Assembly: GCA_050309705.1 (NCBI GenBank)
Contig: JBNRMR010000044.1
Span: forward strand, 1 to 33,172
Length of the DNA: 33,172 nucleotides
Direction of reading: 5' to 3'
DNA from: JBNRMR01 sp050309705
Lineage (GTDB): Bacteria > Bacillota > Clostridia > Christensenellales > UBA1750
Shown: positions 8,335 to 15,707 of the stretch, in pieces
Position numbering within the stretch: the first letter of the stretch is position 1
How the letters are laid out: each line of letters starts with the position of its first letter
The notes under the pieces: model-generated
Seen by the model: only the letters and a program-made list of their open reading frames with translations
The model's database searches: none
What the model was told of the DNA's origin: nothing
Translations under genes and position numbers: made by a program

Positions 8335-9105
8335 TCAGGCGTATTGCTGCCCGTATTGGGGGCTTGGTGCAACGCCTTGGCCGCTGACTTCAAGATAGAA
8401 GGAAGCCCTTGCCGCATTCATGTAGGGATTAAGCCACAGAAAGCCGATGCCGAATGTGAGGGCGGCCAGTATGCTCCAGCCGATGAAGCTAAGATCAAGA
8501 ATGAAAAGACGGCCTTTGTTTCCATTCATCATATCCTTGGAGATATCCACCGCTTCGCGGATGCCCATGTCCGGGTTTTGGGCCATAATGTATGGGGCCA
8601 TGGCGTAGCGGTAGGAAGCAATTATGCCGGGGATCACCAGCAGCAGCGACCAAAGAAATATGAATAGCGATGTGAACAGGCTAAGCCCCCATGCTTTCAG
8701 CCAGATTCTAAAGCGGCTGAACAGCATGTCAACCCTAACGGCCTCGCGCCTGATCAGGGCGATATAGTATATGTTATGCCCCAGAGTCACGCTTGCGCCG
8801 ACTACGGACCATACCAGAGCGATTATGAACATCAGCGCTGCCGACATAGCTAAGATACTGGATAAGATGTGGAAATACGGCGATGTGGTGATTTCAGAGA
8901 GGTTTCCGGCAAAACTGCCAAAAATGGAGGAACCTTCGCCGCTATAGTTGCTGCTATAATCGCCAAAGTTGTAGTTGAAGCCGCTCCCGGGAGAGCCGCC
9001 GCCTCCCATAAGTGCGGCTATTAGCGATACCAGCAACGATATGCCCCATTTTCCGCGAAGAGAGTCCAGCGCGTCGCGCTTGAAATCGGCTGATCTTTTA
9101 TACAT
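8335..9105 (-). CDS. DUF975 integral membrane protein
   Basis: This 256-residue membrane protein belongs to the DUF975 family of unknown function. Diagnostic pieces are RDALDSLRGKWG near the start (residues 9-20) and YRYAMAPYIMAQNPD followed by a SKDMMNGNKGRLF amphipathic stretch that leads into a final pair of membrane segments. There are about four to six hydrophobic helices, a Gly/Ser-rich loop after the first, and a Q/Y/P-rich tail ending in YGQQYA. I start at ATG 9105 because GGAGG sits 7 bases before it; the longer frame would run into the 72-bp repeat. It is the first gene of a unit with the GNAT gene. Confidence 0.85.
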   Translation of the reverse strand: MYKRSADFKRDALDSLRGKWGISLLVSLIAALMGGGGSPGSGFNYNFGDYSSNYSGEGSSIFGSFAGNLSEITTSPYFHILSSILAMSAALMFIIALVWSVVGASVTLGHNIYYIALIRREAVRVDMLFSRFRIWLKAWGLSLFTSLFIFLWSLLLVIPGIIASYRYAMAPYIMAQNPDMGIREAVDISKDMMNGNKGRLFILDLSFIGWSILAALTFGIGFLWLNPYMNAARASFYLEVSGQGVAPSPQYGQQYA

Positions 9106-9143
9106 TCCTTTACCTCCAATCGATATTGCTTCTGTGATTTCAT

Positions 9144-9287
9144 ATTGTTTGTCGGCGGCCATTCCTTCGGGCCCGCCAACCCGCAATTTGCTTCACAAAT
9201 GGCTAAACTTATCACATTGTTTGTCGGCGGCCATTCCTTCGGGCCTGCCAACCCGCAATTTGCTTCACAAATGGCTAAACTTATCAT
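9144..9287 (-). repeat. Tandem duplication of a 72-bp hairpin element in the DUF975 leader
   Basis: Two head-to-tail copies (9144-9215 and 9216-9287) differ at two positions. Each holds an imperfect GC-rich hairpin (GGCGGCC...GGCCCGCC) and a small AT-rich palindrome (GCAATTTGC). They end 38 bases before the DUF975 start codon and would be part of its leader RNA if transcription starts upstream. Open frames across them look like repeat translations, not genes. Confidence 0.85.
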
Positions 9288-9349
9288 AGCATACTTTACT
9301 TCATCGCAGGGTAAAAACGATGTAAAAAAACGTTTTTAGGATATGTAGC

Positions 9350-9378
9350 TTGATATATGCCCATCATTATGCTATAAC
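9350..9378 (+). promoter_or_regulatory. Promoter of the MFS transporter gene
   Basis: TTGATA (9350-9355) and TATAAC (9373-9378) are separated by exactly 17 bp, 33 bases upstream of the ATG. Just ahead lies an inverted repeat AAAAACG (9313-9319) / CGTTTTT (9331-9337), which may be an operator or part of a weak hairpin. Confidence 0.6.
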
Positions 9379-9410
9379 TGAAATGTTAAGATTTTTGGGG
9401 GTAACAGCAC

Positions 9411-10577
9411 ATGGCCATAAAGCGTTTTCGCGTTGTAATTTTCTATGTCGTCATTTCCCTATTCTGGATGAGCATGTATGTGTATGTGCCCAATCTATCC
9501 TCATACAGCAGCAAAGTCATCGGCGCGACAGACACAATGGTGGGCAGCATCATTGGCATCTACGGGCTAACTCAGCTTTTGCTCAGGGTTCCGCTGGGCA
9601 TTTTGAGCGATAAGCTGGGCAGGCGGAAGATATTTGTGGTGCTGGGCTGTGCGGTCAGCGCCATCAGCGCAATGGGCCTCGCCCTTTCAAGGGGGCCCCT
9701 TGGGATGCTTATATTCCGCGGCCTTGCGGGGGTGGCTGCCAGCGCATGGGTGACGTTCACAGTGCTTTTCTCCAGCTATTTTGACGCCGAGGAAGCGCCC
9801 AAGGCCATGCTGACGGCCATGATCTGCAACAATCTGGGCCAGATGACGGCGACGCTTTTGGGGGGCGTGGTCTCCGAGCGCATAGGGAACCTGGCGCCGT
9901 TTTGGCTATCGGCGATAACCGGCCTGATGGCGGTTGTTCTCAGCCTGTTCGTGATGGAAAAAAGGCCGGATGTCTCCAAGAGCCTTAAGGTAATAGACCT
10001 TTTGAAAGTGGGAACTGACAAGCAGCTTCTTGTGGTAAGCGGCCTTGCGATACTCTATCAGGTCATAAACCAGGGCACCACCTTCGGCTTCACACCCAAG
10101 CTCCTGATGGAGATCGGCGGCACAGACCTTCAAAAGGGCCTTTTGAACAGCTTCTCAATTTTTGGCATGGCGGTCATGTCGCTGATCACTTCAAAGGTTC
10201 TGATAAAGAGAATCCCAGCCAGATACTGCATCTGGACCGGTCAGATCATGACTGCGGCAGCCGCCTGCCTGATACCGATCATCGGCAAGACTGTGCCGGT
10301 TGTATTTGTTCTGCAATTCATTCTGGGCATGGGAAATGGCCTTTCGTTCCCGCTGATGATGGGTATCGCCATCAAGAATATATCCCAGGAAAAGCGCGGC
10401 GCGGCAATGGGCTTCTTTCAATCCATTTATGCCCTGGGCATGTACATCGGGCCGCAGTTGGTGGGCATTTTAAGCGATAGGTTCAACTTGGGCGTGGGCA
10501 TCTTCTGCGTGGGAGTTCTGGGCTTTGCCGCCTTCGCAGTCGCTCTTTTCGCCCTTCGGGAAAAGCAGACGGTTTGA
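9411..10577 (+). CDS. Major facilitator superfamily transporter
   Basis: This 388-residue permease has the hydrophobicity of 12 transmembrane segments. The loop 2-3 signature is present as GILSDKLGRRKIF (residues 63-75), and a second, weaker copy in the C-terminal half fits the internal duplication (GILSDRFNLGVG near the end). It resembles drug/sugar efflux-type MFS proteins, but the cargo cannot be predicted. A GGGGG stretch precedes the ATG and a well-spaced promoter lies upstream. It appears monocistronic; its 3' end runs directly into the first hairpin array, which may end transcription. Confidence 0.9.
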   Translation: MAIKRFRVVIFYVVISLFWMSMYVYVPNLSSYSSKVIGATDTMVGSIIGIYGLTQLLLRVPLGILSDKLGRRKIFVVLGCAVSAISAMGLALSRGPLGMLIFRGLAGVAASAWVTFTVLFSSYFDAEEAPKAMLTAMICNNLGQMTATLLGGVVSERIGNLAPFWLSAITGLMAVVLSLFVMEKRPDVSKSLKVIDLLKVGTDKQLLVVSGLAILYQVINQGTTFGFTPKLLMEIGGTDLQKGLLNSFSIFGMAVMSLITSKVLIKRIPARYCIWTGQIMTAAAACLIPIIGKTVPVVFVLQFILGMGNGLSFPLMMGIAIKNISQEKRGAAMGFFQSIYALGMYIGPQLVGILSDRFNLGVGIFCVGVLGFAAFAVALFALREKQTV

Positions 10578-10586
10578 GAGGGGAAC

Positions 10587-11016
10587 GTTGGGGCGCTGCC
10601 CCAGACCCCGCAAGCCTTTGAAAAGGCTTGACCCAAACTTTATATAAAGAGTCAAGAGTCCTGTACATTGCGGGTGCAGGGCAGGGCTCTGCGTCATGTA
10701 CGAATTGTTGGGGCGCTGCCTCAGACCCCGCAAGCATTTGAAAAGGCTTGACCCAAACTTTATATAAAGAGTCAAGAGTCCTGTACATTGCGGGTGCAGG
10801 GCAGGGCTCTGCGTCATGTACGAAATGTTGGGGCGCTGCCCCAGATCCCGCAAGCCTTTGAAAAGGCTTGATCCAAACTTTATGTAAAGAGTCATGAGTT
10901 CTGTACATTGCGGGTGCAGGGCAGGGCTTTGCGTCATGTACGAATTGTTGGGGCGCTGCCCCAGATTACGCAAGCCTTTGAAAAGGCTTGACCCAAACTT
11001 TATATAAAGAGTCAAA
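10587..11016 (+). repeat. Array 1: four tandem 120-bp hairpin-rich repeats
   Basis: Units start at 10587, 10707, 10827 and 10947; the period is exactly 120 bp and the last unit is cut after about 70 bp. Copies differ at only a few positions. Each unit holds consecutive palindromes: GGGGC-GCT-GCCCC, then CAAGCCTT-TGAA-AAGGCTTG, then CTTTATATAAAG, and a longer arm bounded by GTACAT/ATGTAC. The link between the first two is CAGACCCCGC. The array fills the space between the convergent MFS and Cys-rich genes. Open frames running through it on the minus strand are repeat translations. No coding, CRISPR or IS character is seen. Confidence 0.93.
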
Positions 11017-11064
11017 GGGGAATTTTTTGCGCATGGATGAAGCCAGGAATCCCTTCCCTGACAG

Positions 11065-11361
11065 CTATTCTGTTTCCTTATCGCGCTGCCTGACATAGCT
11101 CCTATATTCCATGGGCGTACCTTCTTTGGGGATGATGTCCATCTCGGCGGCCGCGGCAAGAGCTTTGATCTTCCCGCTGATTACGGGCTGAAGGCAGAAG
11201 GGTACATGGTCGCCGTGATAGCGGTGCAGGGCCACGCATTCCTTGCACTTGCCGTGCCAATCGCAAAGGGTGTTGGGGCAGGTGCAGCGGGAGACGGAGG
11301 AATCTGCCGCAAGCTTGCGGTTTTTCAAAACAAGCTCATAATATTCCTCTTTTGTTCGCAT
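11065..11361 (-). CDS. Small Cys/His-rich protein, likely zinc-binding
   Basis: This 98-residue protein of unknown function has cysteines at 26, 28, 33, 39, 42 and 56 and histidines at 36, 46, 49 and 52, in the order C-x-C-x4-C-x5-C-x2-C-x13-C. That suggests one or two structural metal sites. Short clostridial proteins with a similar CDWHGKCKECVALH core exist as single genes, as far as I recall, without a known role. GGGGAG lies 9 bases before the ATG. It is the third gene after the nuclease and SNF2 helicase, 44 bp downstream of the helicase stop, and probably shares their transcript. A role in nucleic-acid binding would be a guess. Confidence 0.75.
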   Translation of the reverse strand: MRTKEEYYELVLKNRKLAADSSVSRCTCPNTLCDWHGKCKECVALHRYHGDHVPFCLQPVISGKIKALAAAAEMDIIPKEGTPMEYRSYVRQRDKETE

Positions 11362-11405
11362 ATTTAATGACTCCCCTCAATAAATTTACCCTCATCGCGA
11401 AAGGT

Positions 11406-13178
11406 TTAAAGCGCGCTGAGCCTCTGCGCAATCTCGTCGAAGTAATCTTTGGCCTGCTTTGCGCTTTTAAGTATCTCCTCCTCCGGCTTAAGCCTGTCGC
11501 CCATCAGCCCTGTGAACTGGCTGACTTTAAGGCCCAGAGCGTCCTGAACATTCCTGTCGCTGCCCTCGGCCGCCACCAGATAGTAGCAGAGAACGGAGTC
11601 CTCTTGGCCCATCCTGTGGGCGCGGTCTTCCGCCTGTGAATGCACCGCGGGGGACCAGTCCAGCTCGCCAAAGACAACGCAGCTTGCTCTTTGCAGGTTC
11701 AGCCCCGATGCAGCGCGAAGGGATATGCAGCAGATATCAGTTTTCCCGCCCATGAAGCTTTCGACTGCCTTGTCCTTTTGGGCGGCGGTTTCCCTGCCGG
11801 TGATGAACACCGGCTTCAGCGGGCGAAGATGCTTCCTGTATGTGTCCATGACGGCATGGTGGTGTGCAAAGAGCAACACTTTTTCGCCGCCATGCACAAG
11901 GGTGCTGACATATGCGCAGACATATTCCGCCTTGGCAAGGCCGGTGGCCTGTCTGTCCATGCGGCTGATCTGGTCGATAAGCAGCGCCCGCTGGGAATCG
12001 TTCGTTTCCTCACTGAGCTTTGTGAGAAGGAGCTTCACTCCTTTCATGCCGCTTTCATATATGCTGCTGGAAAAGTCCACCTCATGCACCAGCCTCCTTT
12101 TTGGCGGCAGCTGGGGAAGGACTTCTTCCTTTGTGCGGCGCAGTATAAGCCCCTCGTTTTTTAGATGCTCGCCCAAGAGCTCCGGTTTGGAGACGATGTT
12201 GTTGCCATAGCCGTGGCACCATTGGCGGGAAAAGCTTTCCCAGCTTCCAAGCGCCTGAAATTCCAGTATGTTGATCACATTCCAAATCTCGCCACCTCGG
12301 TTGTAGATGGGCGTGCCGGAAAGGCCGATGGCGTTCTTGCAGCTTTCGGAGAGAAGGCTGGCGCCGCTGTATTTTTCAGTGCCGCTGTGACGCAGTTCCT
12401 GGATTTCGTCAAAAACGGCGCAGGTAAAGCCATAGCCTGGAAGCTCATGCTTCCATTTGCGCAAAAGCAGATAATGAACGATGTATATATCCGCCGGCGG
12501 CAGGGGATAGGGCTTAAGACCCTTTATCTCATGGATGATTGGTTCGCGGCCGTCGATGACGAGAAAGCGGCGAATCTCCCGCTGCCAGTTGCGGATCAGA
12601 TGGGGCGGCACCACCACGATCGCGGGAAAGAGTCTTTCGTTAGCCAAAAACGCCAATGCCTGCACTGTCTTTCCCAGGCCCATCTCATCGGCCAGCAGCG
12701 CCCGCTCGTTTTGAAGCAAAAAGCCCACGCCCTCCTGCTGGAAGGGGCGCAATTCGCCGCTGAAGACGCTTTCGTCCGGCGAAACGGCGATGGGATGCAG
12801 CGCCGCCTCCTGCCGCCGAATTGCCCAGCCTCGGGTCTTATCCAGCCATGAGAACCAAAGCTCCCTGTCGCGCTGGGCGATTTCCAGCGGATAGCGCAGC
12901 ATCAGCCAGTTGAGATTGCCCACCACGCGTCTGCTGGCGGCAAAGCGGGCGGTGTCTCTAGTTCTGCCCTCGCAGCCGGGAAAGAGCAGCTTGGCCATGC
13001 GGCAGACCTCAGGCGAGCCCTTGATTACGAAGCATTTTTGCCGCCGGTTATACGAAAGAGTGCCGTGTGTGACGGCGTTTGGGGGAATATCAGCCAGATA
13101 GGGCGGGTAATTCGGCTCCTGAGCCTCGTCGTAAAAGCCGATATCGATATCATTTTCAAAGCTTATAGGCTCGTTCAA
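11406..13178 (-). CDS. SNF2-family helicase/ATPase
   Basis: This is a 590-residue superfamily 2 translocase. Motif I is ADEMGLGKT (residues 163-171), motif Ia lies near VVVPPHLIRNWQ, motif II is DEIQ (257-260), motif III is SGTPIYN (287-293), and the second RecA lobe ends with motif VI QAEDRAHRMGQ (515-525). All key ATPase residues are present. The first 140 residues hold no recognised domain. The start is TTG at 13176-13178, whose last bases overlap the stop of the upstream nuclease gene (TTGA overlap), with a G-rich ribosome site inside that gene; translational coupling is likely. SNF2 proteins remodel DNA-protein complexes in repair, transcription recycling, restriction and phage defence. 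The tight link to a nuclease favours DNA repair or defence, but this is inference. Confidence 0.92.
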   Translation of the reverse strand: MNEPISFENDIDIGFYDEAQEPNYPPYLADIPPNAVTHGTLSYNRRQKCFVIKGSPEVCRMAKLLFPGCEGRTRDTARFAASRRVVGNLNWLMLRYPLEIAQRDRELWFSWLDKTRGWAIRRQEAALHPIAVSPDESVFSGELRPFQQEGVGFLLQNERALLADEMGLGKTVQALAFLANERLFPAIVVVPPHLIRNWQREIRRFLVIDGREPIIHEIKGLKPYPLPPADIYIVHYLLLRKWKHELPGYGFTCAVFDEIQELRHSGTEKYSGASLLSESCKNAIGLSGTPIYNRGGEIWNVINILEFQALGSWESFSRQWCHGYGNNIVSKPELLGEHLKNEGLILRRTKEEVLPQLPPKRRLVHEVDFSSSIYESGMKGVKLLLTKLSEETNDSQRALLIDQISRMDRQATGLAKAEYVCAYVSTLVHGGEKVLLFAHHHAVMDTYRKHLRPLKPVFITGRETAAQKDKAVESFMGGKTDICCISLRAASGLNLQRASCVVFGELDWSPAVHSQAEDRAHRMGQEDSVLCYYLVAAEGSDRNVQDALGLKVSQFTGLMGDRLKPEEEILKSAKQAKDYFDEIAQRLSAL

Positions 13179-13543
13179 AGCGCCACCCCCCAGCGACGTT
13201 TTAAGTTAAGGTAAACAAGGGGCTTGCCGTTTATTGAGGCGGGAAGATGGGCGGCGTCGTTTGTTACAAGCAAAATGGCGCTCACATTCTCGCAGTCAAA
13301 ATAGCGGGTAAGCTGAGCCATCAGCGCTTTGCGAGGTCTTTTCCTGGCCTTGACTTCGATGGCCACGCCATCCGGCAGCAAAAAGTCCACCCGGCAGCCT
13401 TCGCCGCAAAGAGCCTCTTTTTTGTGCTCAATTTTATTTTCCGAAAGCGCCGCGGCCACCATGTCCTGAAGCTCCAGTTCGTCTATGACCGCCGGAGGGC
13501 GCAGGGTCTGTATGGCTTTTACGGCGCGGTTGATGATTTCCAT
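13175..13543 (-). CDS. PD-(D/E)XK-like nuclease domain protein
   Basis: This 122-residue protein has the core of a restriction-endonuclease-like fold: an early helix with Glu24, Asp53 in RVDFLLPDG, E63-V-K65 in AIEVKARK, and a following helix with Gln77 and Tyr81 (AQLTRYFD). A hydrophobic strand AILLVTND comes next. The D-x(9)-E-x-K spacing is typical of PD-(D/E)XK nucleases, including VRR-NUC and Cas4-like types; I cannot assign a subfamily. It overlaps the SNF2 helicase start by four bases, so the two gene products are made together. GGGAG precedes ATG 13543 by six bases. It is divergent from the hydrolase gene, with about 90 bp between them. Confidence 0.75.
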   Translation of the reverse strand: MEIINRAVKAIQTLRPPAVIDELELQDMVAAALSENKIEHKKEALCGEGCRVDFLLPDGVAIEVKARKRPRKALMAQLTRYFDCENVSAILLVTNDAAHLPASINGKPLVYLNLKRRWGVAL

Positions 13544-13574
13544 TTCATTCTCCCGGCTGTTAGGTTTTATGCAC

Positions 13575-13603
13575 TTGACCTGAGCAAAAAACCAATATAC
13601 TAT
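13575..13603 (+). promoter_or_regulatory. Candidate promoter of the alpha/beta-hydrolase gene
   Basis: TTGACC (13575-13580) and TACTAT (13598-13603) are 17 bp apart, 31 bases before the ATG. Overlapping TATACT and TATGAT alternatives have poorer spacing. Confidence 0.45.
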
Positions 13604-13634
13604 GATATATATATTCTAATTGGAGGCGGGACTT

Positions 13635-14549
13635 ATGGCAAGGTCTTTCGAACAAATATACATGCACGCGCCCAAAGCGGCCGTGGGCAGGCTTCTGGCT
13701 TTCAGGGAAAGATATATCCCCAGATACGAGGAGCATAGCGGCAAACTCTACCGGGTGTGGGATGTAAACGAGGCCAAAGACCCTGCGGGAACTGTTGTGT
13801 TTTTGCCCTCGGCCATGGGCCATGGTGAGATCTGGTTCCCATTCATGCTGGAGATGAGGGACAGCTACAGGCTGGTGGCCATATCTTTAGCTGATGACGA
13901 GGACCCGGAGCAGCTCACAAATGTGCTGCTGGACATACTCTCGCGCATGGAAGTGGATGAAATGATAATCGTCGCCAATTCAGTGGGCGGCCTTCTGGCG
14001 CAGATAATGGCCCAAAAGGCTCCCGACAGGGTGAAGGGCCTTGCGCTGATGATGACCGGCTGCCCCGGCGAGAACTTAAGCCCCGCCATAAGACAAAACT
14101 GGGAGCTTAGAAGAAAGCTTAGGCGGCGCTTTCGCTTTCAGTCATACTCCCCGGGCCAAAAGCTGGGCATGGCCAACAATGTTTTTGACTCCATCTGCCC
14201 GGAAAAATACAAGGAGAACTCTGTCTTTTGGCTGGGCTATATCGAGGAGACTTTCGCGGAGGCCGTCTATAAGGCGCAGCATATCGCCATAAACACCGCC
14301 CTTGTGCCCAACATATATTCAAACTACCGCCTGACAGCGGAGAGTTTCAGCGACACTCTTTCAGTGCTGATAGCCGAATCCGGCGACGACAAGCTCTATT
14401 CCCCGGAGGAAAAGGCATGCCTTAAGGCGCTCTATCCTCAGGCAGAATTGGTTGATCTGGGCGACGGGGGCCAGTTTGCGCTGCAATTGCACGAGGGGCT
14501 GGTGACGGAGACTCTCTCAGCTTTCTCGGCAAAAGTCTTCGGGGCTTAG
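13635..14549 (+). CDS. Maspardin-like alpha/beta-hydrolase fold protein
   Basis: This 304-residue protein has the alpha/beta-hydrolase order: a VVFLPSAMG strand with oxyanion loop, YRLVAISL, the nucleophile elbow ANSVGG (Ser116), and a late ESGDDKLYSPEE segment carrying the acid. The region where the catalytic His should sit reads GDGGQFALQLHEG, with Gln280 in its place. The C-terminal pattern (acid loop, then K-x-LYP-x-A, then GG-x-F) matches my memory of eukaryotic maspardin/SPG21, which also lacks a normal His, better than that of ordinary esterases. I start at ATG 13635 because GGAGG lies 8 bases upstream; TTG 13620 would leave no site. Possible function: binding protein or weak hydrolase. 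The assignment to the fold is firm, the maspardin link is tentative. Confidence 0.8.
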   Translation: MARSFEQIYMHAPKAAVGRLLAFRERYIPRYEEHSGKLYRVWDVNEAKDPAGTVVFLPSAMGHGEIWFPFMLEMRDSYRLVAISLADDEDPEQLTNVLLDILSRMEVDEMIIVANSVGGLLAQIMAQKAPDRVKGLALMMTGCPGENLSPAIRQNWELRRKLRRRFRFQSYSPGQKLGMANNVFDSICPEKYKENSVFWLGYIEETFAEAVYKAQHIAINTALVPNIYSNYRLTAESFSDTLSVLIAESGDDKLYSPEEKACLKALYPQAELVDLGDGGQFALQLHEGLVTETLSAFSAKVFGA

Positions 14550-14564
14550 GTTCGAGGGAGGATG

Positions 14565-15076
14565 ATGCGGGGCTTTGCCCCGCGCCCCACAAGGGATGCT
14601 CCCTTGACCCTTTATCACTGTTTTGTAAGGATATTGTCCGGCTTTTTGAAAAGCTGGCGGGGTCCCGAAAAGGGAACAATGCGGGGCTTTGCCCCACGCC
14701 CTACAAGGGATGCTCCCTTGACCCTTTATCACTGTTTTGTAAGGATATTGTCCGGCTTTTTAAAAAGCTGGCGGGGTCCGGGTGAGGGAACAATGCGGGG
14801 CCTTGCCCCGCGCCCCGCAAGGGATGCTCCTTGACCCTTTATCACTGTTTTGTAAAGATATTGTCCGGCTTTTTAAAAAGCTGGCGGGGTCCCGAAAAGG
14901 GAACGATGTGGGGCCTTGCCCCACGCCCTACAAGGGATGCTCCCTTGACTCTCTATACAAAATATTAAAGCTTTGATCCAGCTTTTTCAAAAGCTGGCGG
15001 GGTCTGGGGCAGAGCCCCAGCGTCCCCTCAACCCGTTCAATAAAAGTTTTTGTCCGGCTTTTCAAAAAGCTGGCGG
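14565..15076 (-). repeat. Array 2: tandem ~114-bp hairpin-rich repeats, inverted relative to array 1
   Basis: Units begin at 14565, 14679, 14793 and 14906 (periods 114, 114, 113), followed by a variant tail to about 15076. Each unit has GCGGGGC-TTT-GCCCCGC, CAAGGGA-TGC-TCCCTTG, and CCGGCTTTT...AAAAGCTGG palindromes. In unit 4 the spacer is replaced and the tail (about 14970-15020), read on the minus strand, gives GGGGC-TCT-GCCCC, then the linker CAGACCCCGC, then an AGCTTTTGAAAAAGCT hairpin. This is the same design and the same linker as array 1 on the plus strand. No gene is supported inside; minus- and plus-strand frames of 70-90 codons are repeat translations. Confidence 0.9.
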
Positions 15077-15108
15077 CATTTTTCATGCGGCTGATTCAGG
15101 GCCTTTAA

Positions 15109-15138
15109 TTGACATATACTGTCTATGGATGGTAATAT
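15109..15138 (+). promoter_or_regulatory. Promoter of the Lrp-aminotransferase operon
   Basis: A perfect TTGACA (15109-15114) and TAATAT (15133-15138) are separated by 18 bp, about 75 bases upstream of the Lrp/AsnC start, just downstream of array 2. Autoregulation by the Lrp-type protein is likely from family knowledge; no clear operator is visible. Confidence 0.6.
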
Positions 15139-15212
15139 AAAGAATGGATTATAATGCGCCATTTTTCAGGCGTGATGATCCGCAAAATATAAACTAAACA
15201 AGGAGGATTACC

Positions 15213-15707
15213 ATGCAGCTTACAAACATCGAAAGCGCCGTCATCGACATTCTGTCTGAGAATTCACGCACCAGTGTAGCGACAATAGCCGCCATGCTGG
15301 GCATCGAGGAGAGCGCGGCTGCGGCCGTAATCGCAGACCTTGAAGCAGCAAGGGTAATTGTGGGCTACCCTGCCCTAATCAACTGGGATAAGGCCCACCG
15401 GGAAATGGTGGAGGCCATAATCGAAGTGAGGGTGACGCCCATCGCCGGCTATGGCTATGACGCCATTGCAGAGCAGCTTTTGGCATATGAACAGGTGGAG
15501 AGCGTCTACCTGATGAGCGGGGCGTACGACCTGCAGCTTAGAGTGGTGGCGGATAACTTAAAAGAATTGGCAATGTTCGTTTCACAGACCCTTGCGCCCA
15601 TAGAAAATGTTCTTTCCACGTCCACCCATTTTGTGCTGAAAAAATATAAGAGCCAGGGTACGGTCATTGAGAAACGGGAGGACAAGAGACAGGCGGTGAG
15701 CCTGTGA
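15213..15707 (+). CDS. Lrp/AsnC-family transcriptional regulator
   Basis: This 164-residue regulator has an N-terminal winged helix-turn-helix (residues 5-55; SRTSVATIAAMLGI is the first helix pair) and a C-terminal RAM-type ligand-binding/oligomerisation domain with VEAIIEVRVTPI and VESVYLMSGAYDLQLRV. Such proteins form octamers and respond to amino acids. AAGGAGG precedes the ATG. Its last codons overlap the GTG start of the aminotransferase gene by four bases, so the regulator and the enzyme are coupled; the enzyme's substrate or product is the likely effector. Confidence 0.93.
   Translation: MQLTNIESAVIDILSENSRTSVATIAAMLGIEESAAAAVIADLEAARVIVGYPALINWDKAHREMVEAIIEVRVTPIAGYGYDAIAEQLLAYEQVESVYLMSGAYDLQLRVVADNLKELAMFVSQTLAPIENVLSTSTHFVLKKYKSQGTVIEKREDKRQAVSL

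Noticed and set aside
10587..11016. Array 1 as a CRISPR array
   Set aside because: The whole 120-bp unit is repeated with no variable spacers, and no cas gene is present.
10470..11159. 229-codon minus-strand frame with internal repeats
   Set aside because: It is a translation of the 120-bp repeats; 120 is divisible by three so the frame stays open. It overlaps the MFS gene and the Cys-rich gene on both ends.
14562..14976. Repeat-derived frames in array 2 on both strands
   Set aside because: They consist of the repeated unit and have no start context or similarity to known proteins.
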